Position numbers and translations under genes: made by a program. Of a stretch of 64,000 nt of DNA, positions 9,789 through 18,096 are shown in pieces (the stretch's first letter is position 1; each line of letters begins with the position of its first letter). The notes under the pieces are model-generated. The model was not told the DNA's origin. It worked only from the letters and a program-made list of their open reading frames with translations, and made no database searches. The stretch comes from Palleronia salina (lineage in GTDB: Bacteria > Pseudomonadota > Alphaproteobacteria > Rhodobacterales > Rhodobacteraceae), in contig NZ_FQZA01000009.1 of NCBI RefSeq assembly GCF_900141995.1, positions 1 through 64,000 of the forward strand, read 5' to 3'.

Positions 9789-10742
9789 TCAGCCGTGGGT
9801 CTGGAAGGGCAGGATGACCTGCGGAATTTCGCCGTCGATCGCTTGCACCAGCGCGTCGCAGAGCGGTGCCCAGGCGGCGTCCAGCGGCGCCTCGGTGCGC
9901 ATGAGGGGGCCGGACAGGCGCGCGGGATCGAAGGCGAACAGCCGGTCGTCATGCACCGCCAGCGGGATGTCGGGCAGGGCCGCGCGCAGGCCCGCGGCCA
10001 GCATCATGTTGCCCGCGATCACCCCGTCGATTCCGTCCGGCGGCAGGCTGTCGGCGGCGGCACGGCCGCGCGCCTCGGTCATCGGGCCGGGCAGGTCGGC
10101 CACCAGCCGCGCGCCGGCCGTGGCCAGCGCCGCGTCGATGCCTTCGCGGCGGAACAGCGTGTAGGGCCGATCCTCGGGGCCGCCCACCAGCGCGATGCGC
10201 CGCGCGCCGCGTGTCGTGAGTGTCGAGGCCAGCGCGTGGCCCACGGCGCGGTTGTCGATATCGACGAAAGGGTAGGCGGCATCGGCGCGGTCGCGCCCGT
10301 GCAGCACGAAGGGCGTGCCGCTTGCGGTCAGGCTGGCGACGCGGGGATCGTTCAGCACCGGGTCGGTCAGCACGAACCCGTCGATGCCGCCGCCGTGGAC
10401 CAGCGTTTCGAGCGCGGCGACCGGGTCGTCTCCGGGTCCCAGCACGTGCAGCAGGAACCGCAGGCCGCGGCGCGAGAACTCCGCCGACAGGCCCATCACC
10501 GATTCCATCAGCAACTCGACCTCGACCGTCTCGGACCGGCCGGGCACGATCATGGCCACGCTGCCCGAGCGCCCGGATTTCAGGGTGCGGGCCGCAAGGT
10601 TGGGGCGATAGCCGATCTCGAGCGCGCCCTGCCGCACGCGGGTCTTGGTCTCGGCGCTGACATCGGCGTGGTCGTTCAGGGCGCGGCTGACCTGGGTCAC
10701 CGACAGGCCCACGTGGCGGGCGACATCCTTGAGGGTCGGCAC
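9789..10742 (-). CDS. aglR: LacI-family transcriptional regulator of the agl locus
   Basis: The 317-residue protein has the LacI helix-turn-helix and hinge at residues 1-55 (PTLKDVARHVGLSVTQVSRALND, then YRPNLAARTLKSG), followed by a periplasmic-binding-like sugar domain (VAMIVPG, IDNRAVGHALASTL). The start is the GTG at 10740-10742, preceded by GGAGGAA 5 bases away; an upstream ATG in frame would add 44 residues running through an operator. It lies directly before aglE on the same strand and divergent from aglA. Operators flank it on both sides, so it probably represses both units and itself until an alpha-glucoside binds. The gene name follows locus position. Confidence 0.88.
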   Translation of the reverse strand: MPTLKDVARHVGLSVTQVSRALNDHADVSAETKTRVRQGALEIGYRPNLAARTLKSGRSGSVAMIVPGRSETVEVELLMESVMGLSAEFSRRGLRFLLHVLGPGDDPVAALETLVHGGGIDGFVLTDPVLNDPRVASLTASGTPFVLHGRDRADAAYPFVDIDNRAVGHALASTLTTRGARRIALVGGPEDRPYTLFRREGIDAALATAGARLVADLPGPMTEARGRAAADSLPPDGIDGVIAGNMMLAAGLRAALPDIPLAVHDDRLFAFDPARLSGPLMRTEAPLDAAWAPLCDALVQAIDGEIPQVILPFQTHG

Positions 10743-10780
10743 GGCTTCCTCCGCTTCCTGTGCCGAAATGACTTGCGACG

Positions 10781-10792
10781 CGAAACGTTTCG
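10781..10792. promoter_or_regulatory. LacI-type operator, regulator-proximal
   Basis: CGAAACGTTTCG is a perfect 12-bp palindrome in the regulator/aglA divergent region, 38 bases from the regulator GTG. Its centre is 31 bp from the aglA-proximal site, about three helical turns, so both sites face the same side of the DNA. Confidence 0.82.
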
Positions 10793-10810
10793 GGTCAACT
10801 TTCACCAAGA

Positions 10811-10824
10811 CCGAAACGTTTCGG
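10811..10824. promoter_or_regulatory. LacI-type operator, aglA-proximal
   Basis: CCGAAACGTTTCGG is a perfect 14-bp palindrome sharing its core with the other two sites. It ends 12 bases before the aglA ATG and abuts its ribosome-binding sequence (AAAGGTGA), so repressor bound here would cover the start of the aglA transcript. Confidence 0.84.
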
Positions 10825-10836
10825 AAAGGTGAAATC

Positions 10837-12426
10837 ATGGCGCATTCGCAGGATTGGTGGCGCAACTCGGTCACCTACCAGATCTATCCGCGCAGCTTCC
10901 AGGACGACGATGGCGACGGGATGGGCGACCTGAAGGGGATCATCCGCCGGCTGCCGCACGTGGCCGATCTGGGCGTCGACGCGATTTGGCTGTCGCCGAT
11001 CTTCACCTCGCCCATGGCCGACATGGGCTACGACGTGAGCGACCACCGCGATATCGACCCGACCTTCGGCACCATGGCCGATTTCGAGGCGCTGGTCGCC
11101 CGCGCGCACGACCTGGGCCTGAAGGTCATCATCGACCAGGTGCTGAGCCATTCGTCCGACCGCCACCCGTTCTTCACCGAAAGCCGGGCGTCGCGCGCGA
11201 ACCCGAAGGCCGACTGGTACGTCTGGGCCGATGCCAAGCCCGAGGGCAGCCCGCCCAACAACTGGCAGTCGATCTTCGGCGGCCCGGCCTGGACCTGGGA
11301 CGTGCGGCGGAGGCAGTACTATTTCCACCAGTTCCTGAAAGAGCAGCCCGACCTGAACTTCCACAATCCCGAGGTGCAGGACTGGGCGCTGGAGACGCTG
11401 CGCTTCTGGCTGGACAAGGGGGTGGACGGCTTCCGACTGGACGCGGTGAACCACTATGTCCACGACGACCGGCTGCGCGACAACCCGCCCGACATCCGCG
11501 AGAAGACCGAGCCGGACTACAAGACCTTCGAGATGCAGTACCCGATCCATTCGAAGAACCGGCCCGAGAACCTGGCCTTCATCGAGCGGGTGCGGGCGCT
11601 GACCGACGAATACGACGCGCGCACCCTGATCGGCGAGATCGGCGAGGCGCACCACCCGATCGAGCGGCTGCACGACTACACCGGCCCGGGGCGGCTGCAT
11701 CAGGCCTATCACACGGCGCTGATGCACAAGCCCTACGGCGCCGCGTTCTTCCGCGACCAGCTGACGGCGATGTTCCGCGACGGCTATGAGGGGTGCCCCA
11801 ACTGGGCGTTTTCCAGCCACGACGTGCCGCGCCACGTCTCGCGCTGGGGCGCGCATTGGAGCGATGCGGACCGCTTCGCCAGGATGACCTGCGCGCTGTT
11901 GCTGTCGATCCGGGGGTCGGTGTGCCTGTACCAGGGCGAAGAGCTGGGCCTGCCGCAAACCGAGCTGACCTATGACGAGCTGGTGGACCCCGAGGGCAAG
12001 ACCTTCTTCCCCGACAATCCGGGCCGCGACGGCTGCCGCACGCCGATGCCGTGGGAGTCCGGGGCGAAAAATGCCGGATTCTCGGACGCCGGGTCGACGT
12101 GGCTGCCGATGAAGCCGCCGCAGGCCGCGCGGGCGGTGGACACGCAGGCGGATGACCCCGGCAGCGTGTTGGCGTTCTACAAGCGCATGCTGGCCCTGCG
12201 GGCGGATCGCGACGAATTGCGCGACGGCGATATGGCGTTTCTCGACGCGCCCGAGGGTGTGCTGGCCTATCGCCGGGGCGCGGGCACGCTGTGCGTGTTC
12301 AACCTGTCGGACGCGCCCGCGCGGTGGGACGGGGATGTCGGCCCGGAGCTTGTTTCGGAAGGGTTGCAGCCCGAGGCAGGCGGCGCACGAATCGAGCCGA
12401 ACGGCTTCGCAATCCTCGCCGCGTGA
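10837..12426 (+). CDS. aglA: Alpha-glucosidase, GH13 family
   Basis: This 529-residue cytoplasmic glycoside hydrolase cleaves alpha-glucosides such as maltose, isomaltose or sucrose after import. The GH13 (subfamily 23-like) triad is visible: nucleophile Asp202 in DGFRLDAVN, acid/base Glu267 in LIGEIGE and Asp329 in SSHDVPR. The N-terminus (WWRNSVTYQIYPRSFQDDDGDGMGDLKGI) is classic for the family. The ATG at 10837 follows AAAGGTGA. It is transcribed away from the LacI regulator with an operator at its 5' end. No glucokinase or transporter genes follow. Confidence 0.93.
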   Translation: MAHSQDWWRNSVTYQIYPRSFQDDDGDGMGDLKGIIRRLPHVADLGVDAIWLSPIFTSPMADMGYDVSDHRDIDPTFGTMADFEALVARAHDLGLKVIIDQVLSHSSDRHPFFTESRASRANPKADWYVWADAKPEGSPPNNWQSIFGGPAWTWDVRRRQYYFHQFLKEQPDLNFHNPEVQDWALETLRFWLDKGVDGFRLDAVNHYVHDDRLRDNPPDIREKTEPDYKTFEMQYPIHSKNRPENLAFIERVRALTDEYDARTLIGEIGEAHHPIERLHDYTGPGRLHQAYHTALMHKPYGAAFFRDQLTAMFRDGYEGCPNWAFSSHDVPRHVSRWGAHWSDADRFARMTCALLLSIRGSVCLYQGEELGLPQTELTYDELVDPEGKTFFPDNPGRDGCRTPMPWESGAKNAGFSDAGSTWLPMKPPQAARAVDTQADDPGSVLAFYKRMLALRADRDELRDGDMAFLDAPEGVLAYRRGAGTLCVFNLSDAPARWDGDVGPELVSEGLQPEAGGARIEPNGFAILAA

Positions 12427-12732
12427 CCGGCTCAAGGGGAACGGGCCGACCGGTCCGCCCCGCGCCGCCGAAGATGTCCGGCGCCCGCGCCGGCACTCCG
12501 CAATACCGCCGGGTGAGGCTACGGCGCCGCGTTGCCTAAAATATTTGCATTTTGATCCAGAATTGCCGGGCCGCAACGGCCCGGGCCCGGGCGTTTGCCG
12601 GCATTTCAATCGCCACGCGCGTTTCGGGCCGCAAAACAATTGACCGTTGTTTGCGGGATGTTGACGCTACGGAAAGTTGTGTTCCGCCGAGGCGTTCCGG
12701 CGAAATTTCATTGGCAAATTCGGGATTTTCTC
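12427..12732. other. Intergenic region with a GC-rich hairpin
   Basis: These 306 bases hold no convincing gene. The first part is GC-rich. A perfect 8-bp hairpin (12566-12573 with 12577-12584, loop CAA) lies 140 bases after aglA but lacks a T run, so I do not call it a terminator. From about 12538 the sequence becomes relatively AT-rich, as expected for the promoter of the membrane-protein pair, but I cannot place a convincing -35/-10 pair. Confidence 0.5.
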
Positions 12733-13614
12733 ATGACCAAGGGTTTTACCGGCAAGGCTGCCGCGGACTTTCTCAACTTTCTCGCCGTGCTCTCGATCAT
12801 CGGTTTCGGCACCGTCAACACGGCGCCGTCGGTCGTCATCCTGATGCTGGTCGCCATCGCCTCGGGCACGCTCGCGCTGCTGGCCTGGGCGTTTCGCTCC
12901 AGGCACCGGGACGACGCGGGCGTCACGCCACACGAGCTTGAACAGGCGACGTTCTACTTGCGGGTCGGCGCCGCCATCGCGGTGGTCTCGGGCCTGAGCT
13001 ATGTCGCCGCCTTGCTGATCGGCCTGGACAGCCGGGCCAACGCGTTCACGGTCGGGATCTGGCCGATCTACGGCGTGCTGATGGCCCTGTTGGTCGGCTG
13101 GCAGGGCAAGGTTCTGTATTCCGGGTCGTCGGACGAGGAGGGCCGGGGGGCGACGACCTTCGGTCCCCTTGCGCTGACCTTTCTGCTGGCCATCGCCACG
13201 CTGGTCGCCGCGCTGCTGCCGCCGCTATCGCTGTTCTGGTCGACGCCGGACGCCGAGGGGACCATCCTGGCCGGAGGGATCCTGGCGTTGATCGGCCTGG
13301 GCGTCTGGGCGCTGCTCGAAGGGTTCGGGATCGCCGAGGACAACGACCGCTCGAAGATCGCGGTGATGAAACGCGGCACGGTCCTGCTGGGGATCGGCCT
13401 GATCTTCGCCCATATCCTGTGGACGCTGTTAGCCGAGGACGCCCCCCCGAACACGTTCTTCTTCATCGGGTTTTCCGTGGTCCTGATCGCAACGCTTTTC
13501 GGGTGCTGGCTGGGCTACCACGACTGGAAGAACAAGCGCAGCGGCTACAAGAGCAGTAGTATCCGCATGGCCCGGGCGGGCACGGATCTGCCCGCATTCG
13601 AGGACGCGGAATGA
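12733..13614 (+). CDS. Polytopic membrane protein of unknown function
   Basis: I do not recognise this 293-residue protein. It has about eight hydrophobic segments (near residues 12-30, 32-54, 74-98, 106-123, 143-165, 177-197, 215-235 and 241-262), short loops and a charged C-terminal tail of about 30 residues. No signal peptide, cysteine cluster or enzyme motif is visible. The ATG at 12733 starts MTKGFTGKAAADFLNFL; the frame is open for 46 codons upstream, but that part is poorly protein-like. The stop overlaps the next start in an ATGA, so the two products are made together and may form one complex. Confidence 0.8.
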   Translation: MTKGFTGKAAADFLNFLAVLSIIGFGTVNTAPSVVILMLVAIASGTLALLAWAFRSRHRDDAGVTPHELEQATFYLRVGAAIAVVSGLSYVAALLIGLDSRANAFTVGIWPIYGVLMALLVGWQGKVLYSGSSDEEGRGATTFGPLALTFLLAIATLVAALLPPLSLFWSTPDAEGTILAGGILALIGLGVWALLEGFGIAEDNDRSKIAVMKRGTVLLGIGLIFAHILWTLLAEDAPPNTFFFIGFSVVLIATLFGCWLGYHDWKNKRSGYKSSSIRMARAGTDLPAFEDAE

Positions 13615-15650
13615 GGGCGGTCCGGCAAGCTCTTCCCGCCTGGACGGCCCTGTCATGCCTCGTGGCCGCGCCGCTCATGGCCCAGGGCGCCGATCCCGAG
13701 CCGCGGCCGGATGCGGAATTCGACCCGGACGTGGCCACGCTGCTTTGGCTGATCGGTGTCCTTGTCCTGGTGGGCATTCCCGTGGCGAGGCAAGTGTGGG
13801 GGATGCTGCGGCACGGGCGCGGCCCTTTCGAGGGGTGGCGCCAGTCGCTCCTGCGCGTCGGACTGGTCCTCGTGGCCTGGACCGTCGCGTTATTCCTGGT
13901 CCGGATGCGGTTGCAGGCCTTCAACGACGGGGACTACCCGTCGGTGGCGGAGATGGCCTTTCTCAGCACCGTCAGCGCGGTTCACCTGCTGTTCGGGATC
14001 CTCGCGCTGACCTGGCTGGTCCTCGCGTTCCTGTTCTGGCGGTCCTGGCTGCTGGCGCCGGCCTTGTTCGTCGGGATGATGGCCGGGATGCTGTCGATCA
14101 CGGCCGGTCTGTCGGCCTGGCACGTGGTGTCGGGCATCGCCGCGTCCGACCACCGGGTGGCCAAGGCGAACGAGGATCTCGCCAACCTGGGGGATCCGGT
14201 CACGCCCGACGAGATGGCCCAGATCGAGTCGGTGATCCAACGCGGCCAGTTCATCATGGACAGCGTGCAGACCCGGATGCTGCGCAGGGGCAGCACGACG
14301 GCCGAGGATCTGAAACGGCACCTGGCGCCCTACGGCTTCAGCGTCCGCACGCTTTTTGCCTTCGACTACCGGCTCTACGCCGAGATCTACGTTGCCGTCG
14401 CGGAAACGGGCGCCTTCGAGGACCGGATGACCGCACTCCAGACCGCGGGGCTGGAGCGGTCGGGGCCGCGCGATTTCGCGTTGCTGGACGACGTGCGCGA
14501 CCTTGTCAAAAACAATCGCCGGTATCGCGCGCTGACGACGCCCCCCGGCCGCAGTCCGCAGGAACTCTACGAACTGACCGAGGCCCGCCAGACGCTTTCC
14601 CACGTGGTGCGGGACCGCAAGGCGATGGTGACCAACCAATCGGGCAAGACCTTCTGGATTCTCCTGATCCCCCTGGGCTTGGCCACGTGGCTGGTGCTGT
14701 CGCTGTGGCACCTGGCCGAGATACGCTGGGGAACGGGGTTCACCCGGCGCCTGACGGACCGCGCGCTGGGCCACCTGTTGCTGTTTCACACCCTGATGCC
14801 GCTTTTGCTGGTGGGCCTGCTGGGGGTCGCCGTGATGGTCTTCATCGGGCGCAGCGCCCCTGAAATCCACACGCTGGAGCTGGAGGAGCAGGAACTGGTC
14901 ACCGCCGCAGAGCGCGAGTTCGACGTGATCCGGGATTTCGTCCACGACGAAAGCCGGCAATTCCGCCGCATCGCCATGGATGTCTACGCGCTCGAGCAGC
15001 GGCTGGTGCGGGACGTGAGCAACGAGATGCGCGTCATCGGCAGCGAGGTCCGCAGCAGCTATCACGCGATCAGCGAGGGTATCGTCGATGTCGAGCACGA
15101 GGCCGTGCAGACGGTGAAGACCGCCGTCGGCAAGGAGGTCGACAAGATATCGGGGATGTTCTCGCTCGATTTCGGGATCTTCGGAAAGATGGACCTGGGG
15201 ATCGGCCGAATGCTGAAGAAGCTGGTGCCGCACCTGGACCTGAAGCTTGGAGATTTCTTCAAGGGCATCGGCACGCAGCTGATCACGACCATGGAAAAGC
15301 CCTTCGTCCAGCCGCTGGCCAATCTCAAGGCGCTCGAGGGCCAGATCAAGACCCTGGCCCGCAAGGACATCGACGCCGTGAGGGCCGAGCTTGGCGAGAT
15401 CACGCGCATCGGTGAAGACGTCACCGCATTGGGCCACAAGCTGTCGGCGGGGCGGGCCGAATTGATGCGCGACGCCCGGGCGATGGCGCGCGATTTCGGC
15501 TTTTTCCTCATGCAGCTGCTCTGGATGGGCTTGGCCATCCTTCTCGCGCTGGCGGGGTTCCTGGTCTACGTCCTGGTGGGCTGGGCGCTGTCGTTCACGC
15601 TGCGGCTGCGCGACTCCATCGCGCTCATCACCCGGTCTGGGGAGGCTTGA
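13611..15650 (+). CDS. Large membrane protein with long extramembrane helical regions, unknown
   Basis: This 679-residue protein is not one I recognise. A probable signal peptide (residues 1-25) precedes membrane segments near 43-60, 81-98, 118-142 and 146-172. An extramembrane stretch of about 170 residues follows, then segments near 346-366 and 388-412. A largely helical, charge-rich region (about 415-510 and 565-625, coiled-coil-like) separates these from a C-terminal hydrophobic segment (628-660). The part at 505-560 is rich in Lys, Gly and Phe with IFGKMDLGIGRMLKKL-type amphipathic sequence. It overlaps the upstream gene by 4 bases. A mechanosensing, envelope-tethering or scaffold role is conceivable, but nothing in the sequence decides it. 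Confidence 0.8.
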   Translation: MRAVRQALPAWTALSCLVAAPLMAQGADPEPRPDAEFDPDVATLLWLIGVLVLVGIPVARQVWGMLRHGRGPFEGWRQSLLRVGLVLVAWTVALFLVRMRLQAFNDGDYPSVAEMAFLSTVSAVHLLFGILALTWLVLAFLFWRSWLLAPALFVGMMAGMLSITAGLSAWHVVSGIAASDHRVAKANEDLANLGDPVTPDEMAQIESVIQRGQFIMDSVQTRMLRRGSTTAEDLKRHLAPYGFSVRTLFAFDYRLYAEIYVAVAETGAFEDRMTALQTAGLERSGPRDFALLDDVRDLVKNNRRYRALTTPPGRSPQELYELTEARQTLSHVVRDRKAMVTNQSGKTFWILLIPLGLATWLVLSLWHLAEIRWGTGFTRRLTDRALGHLLLFHTLMPLLLVGLLGVAVMVFIGRSAPEIHTLELEEQELVTAAEREFDVIRDFVHDESRQFRRIAMDVYALEQRLVRDVSNEMRVIGSEVRSSYHAISEGIVDVEHEAVQTVKTAVGKEVDKISGMFSLDFGIFGKMDLGIGRMLKKLVPHLDLKLGDFFKGIGTQLITTMEKPFVQPLANLKALEGQIKTLARKDIDAVRAELGEITRIGEDVTALGHKLSAGRAELMRDARAMARDFGFFLMQLLWMGLAILLALAGFLVYVLVGWALSFTLRLRDSIALITRSGEA

Positions 15651-15695
15651 AACAGGTCTCGCCGCATGTCCCGTCGGATCGGCCGCGCGGCCCCG

Positions 15696-16346
15696 TCACG
15701 TCACCCGGCAGAGGGTATGGATCACCTTGATGTCGTGGCCGAAATCCTGGTTGCCGGGCAGATAGTCGAGCGGCTCGCTGATCTCGAGCACGCGCCACGC
15801 GCCGTCTTCGGCGATCGCCTCGACGATCGTCGCGAAGGCGCGCTCTTCCCATCGGTCGGTGCGCTGCGTGAAGGTGATGACGCCGCCGGGACGCACGCAT
15901 CGGCACAGGTCGCGCAGCAAACCGGCGCCGTTCTCGATATAGGTGAGGACCCCGACAGACGCGGCGCCGGCCATGGCGTCGTCGTCGATGGGCAGGGGCA
16001 GCCGCTGAAGGTCATGCTGGATCAGCCGGTCGTATAGATCGCGCTGTCCGGCCCGCTCCAGGCTGGCCGACGAGATGTCGAGCCCGACCATGCGGAACGC
16101 CCCGTGGCGGGCCATGGCGCGCCCGAAGAGCCCGGTCCCGCATCCCGCATCCAGGATGGCGTCACCGGCCTGCACGTGCCGGGCGAGCCGTTCCGCGGCG
16201 ATCGCCGGCGCCCGGTAGTCCCAGGAGTCCAGCGTCTCGTCATAGGTGGACGCCCAGGCGTCGTAATAGCCGGAGACGGCATCGGCATCCGTCGTCCCGC
16301 TCTTGAGATCGAAACCTTGCCCACGCTTCGGGGTGTCGCTTGCCAT
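15696..16346 (-). CDS. Class I SAM-dependent methyltransferase
   Basis: The 216-residue product has the S-adenosylmethionine-binding motif I ILDAGCGTGLFG (residues 64-75) and an acidic strand-2 end (MVGLDIS). Later come the motif IV region GAASVGVLTYIENG and the post-motif RPGGVITFTQR. It resembles small-molecule methyltransferases of the UbiE/COQ5-like fold, but the substrate cannot be read. It is convergent with the membrane-protein pair (45 bases between stops) and divergent from ycjX. Confidence 0.85.
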   Translation of the reverse strand: MASDTPKRGQGFDLKSGTTDADAVSGYYDAWASTYDETLDSWDYRAPAIAAERLARHVQAGDAILDAGCGTGLFGRAMARHGAFRMVGLDISSASLERAGQRDLYDRLIQHDLQRLPLPIDDDAMAGAASVGVLTYIENGAGLLRDLCRCVRPGGVITFTQRTDRWEERAFATIVEAIAEDGAWRVLEISEPLDYLPGNQDFGHDIKVIHTLCRVT

Positions 16347-16584
16347 GCCGGGGGCCTTTCATCGCGGATGACGTGGATGGTCCCACGCATCCGGCGCCGT
16401 CGCAATGCCCGGGCGCCTCGAATGGCGGGCGGGGCGGCGAGATTGCCGGCTTCGAGCGGTGAACGGGGAAAGAGAGGCGCAGGCGAGGGGGGGGCGTCGG
16501 CGTCTTGGTCCGAGACCGGCGCGGGCTGGAAGGCGCGGGGGGTGCTGCCTATGTTGTGGATTGGCAAAGGCGGGGGCGTGCAGC

Positions 16585-17997
16585 TTGATCATCGGTGACA
16601 TCGCGGACGAAGTCGCACGGCGCGTCGAGCGCGCGGGCAGCGCGGTGTCGGGCGCGTTCCTCGAACCCACCATCCGGCTGGGCGTGACCGGGCTCAGCCG
16701 CGCGGGCAAGACCGTCTTCATCACCTCGCTGGTGGCGAACCTGATGAACCGGGCGCGCATGGGGCAGCTGCGCGCGGCGGCGCAGGGCGCGATCCGCGCG
16801 GCCTATCTTCAGCCCCAGCCCGACGACACCCTGCCGCGCTTCGACTACGAGACGCACCTGGCCGCGCTGACCGGCCCCGCGCCGCACTGGCCCGACAGCA
16901 CCCGCGCCATTTCCGAGCTGCGGTTGTCGCTGAAGGTGCAGCCCACCGGCCTGGTGGCGGGCCTGCGCGGGCCGCGCACGCTGCACCTGGATATCGTGGA
17001 CTATCCCGGCGAATGGCTGCTGGACCTGGGGCTGATCGAGAAGGATTTCGCGCAATGGTCGCGCGAGACGCTCGAGCGGCTCGAGAACCGCCCGCAGGCC
17101 GAGGCCTTTCGCGCGGCGCTGGCCGGGGCGGACCCGGCCGCCAAGCTGGACGAGCCGCAGGCGCAGGCGCTGTCTGCGGCCTTCACCGGCTACCTGCGCG
17201 CGGCGCGCGAGGACGGGTATTCGGACTGTACGCCGGGGCGGTTCCTGCTGCCCGGCGACCTGGCGGGCAGCCCCGTCCTGACCTTCGCGCCCCTGCCGCC
17301 CGGCGAGCACGGGCGCGGCTCGCTGGGGCGCGAGTTCGCGCGGCGATACGAAGCCTACAAGCGCGAGGTGGTGAAGCCGTTCTTCCGCGACCATTTCGCC
17401 CGGCTGGACCGGCAGGTCGTTCTGGTCGACGCGCTGGGCGCGATCCATGCGGGTCCGCAGGCGGTCGAGGACATGCGCCGCGCCATGGGCGATATCCTGG
17501 GCGCCTTCCGCCCGGGGCAGAACAACTTCCTGAGTCAGATCTTCCTTGGCCGCCGGATCGAGCGGATCCTCTTCGCCGCCACCAAGGCCGATCACCTGCA
17601 CCACAGCCAGCACGCCAAGCTGACCGCGATCATGGAGGCGCTGTTGTCGGACGCCAAGCGGCGCGCGGATTACGCCGGCGCGACAACCGCCGCCATGTCC
17701 ATCGCCGCCTTGCGCGCCACCACCGAGGATACGGTGACCCATGACGGGCGCGAGCTCGACGTGGTGCGCGGCGTGTTGCTGGAGGATGGCCGCCGCGCGG
17801 CGTTTCATCCCGGCCATCTGCCCGAGGATCCCGCGCATCTTCTGACCCCCGCGCGGCAGGGGGCGCCCGCCTGGCTGGACGAGGATTACGCCATCATGCG
17901 CTTCGCCCCCCAGCCCCTGAGCCTGAAGCCCGGCGAGGGGCCACCGCATATCCGCCTGGACCGGGCGGCGGAGTTCCTGATCGGGGACCGGTTGTGA
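16585..17997 (+). CDS. ycjX: YcjX-family GTPase-like protein (DUF463)
   Basis: This 470-residue P-loop protein carries a Walker A motif (GLSRAGKT, about residues 36-43) in the family context PTIRLGVTGLSRAGKTVFITSLVANL. A switch-like LDIVDYPGEWLLDL and FAATKADHLHHSQH follow. YcjX of E. coli belongs to the phage-shock (Psp) regulon with YcjF. No ATG fits: the TTG at 16585 gives the expected IADEVARRVE start, with a purine-rich AAAGGCGGGGG upstream; an in-frame TTG at 16561 is the alternative. The DUF697 partner follows 99 bases downstream. Confidence 0.88.
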   Translation: MIIGDIADEVARRVERAGSAVSGAFLEPTIRLGVTGLSRAGKTVFITSLVANLMNRARMGQLRAAAQGAIRAAYLQPQPDDTLPRFDYETHLAALTGPAPHWPDSTRAISELRLSLKVQPTGLVAGLRGPRTLHLDIVDYPGEWLLDLGLIEKDFAQWSRETLERLENRPQAEAFRAALAGADPAAKLDEPQAQALSAAFTGYLRAAREDGYSDCTPGRFLLPGDLAGSPVLTFAPLPPGEHGRGSLGREFARRYEAYKREVVKPFFRDHFARLDRQVVLVDALGAIHAGPQAVEDMRRAMGDILGAFRPGQNNFLSQIFLGRRIERILFAATKADHLHHSQHAKLTAIMEALLSDAKRRADYAGATTAAMSIAALRATTEDTVTHDGRELDVVRGVLLEDGRRAAFHPGHLPEDPAHLLTPARQGAPAWLDEDYAIMRFAPQPLSLKPGEGPPHIRLDRAAEFLIGDRL

Positions 17998-18096
17998 GCG
18001 CGTTTCATCCGCCCGGCGTCGCGCCCGTTCCGACGGCGGCGCAAGAGTATTTGGGGACCAGTGATGTGCGGGGCGCGGCGCGATCGGGGGCGTTCC

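Noticed and set aside
12566-12584. GC-rich hairpin after aglA as a terminator
   Set aside because: The stem is perfect but lies 140 bases from the stop and has no T run; kept only as part of the intergenic note.
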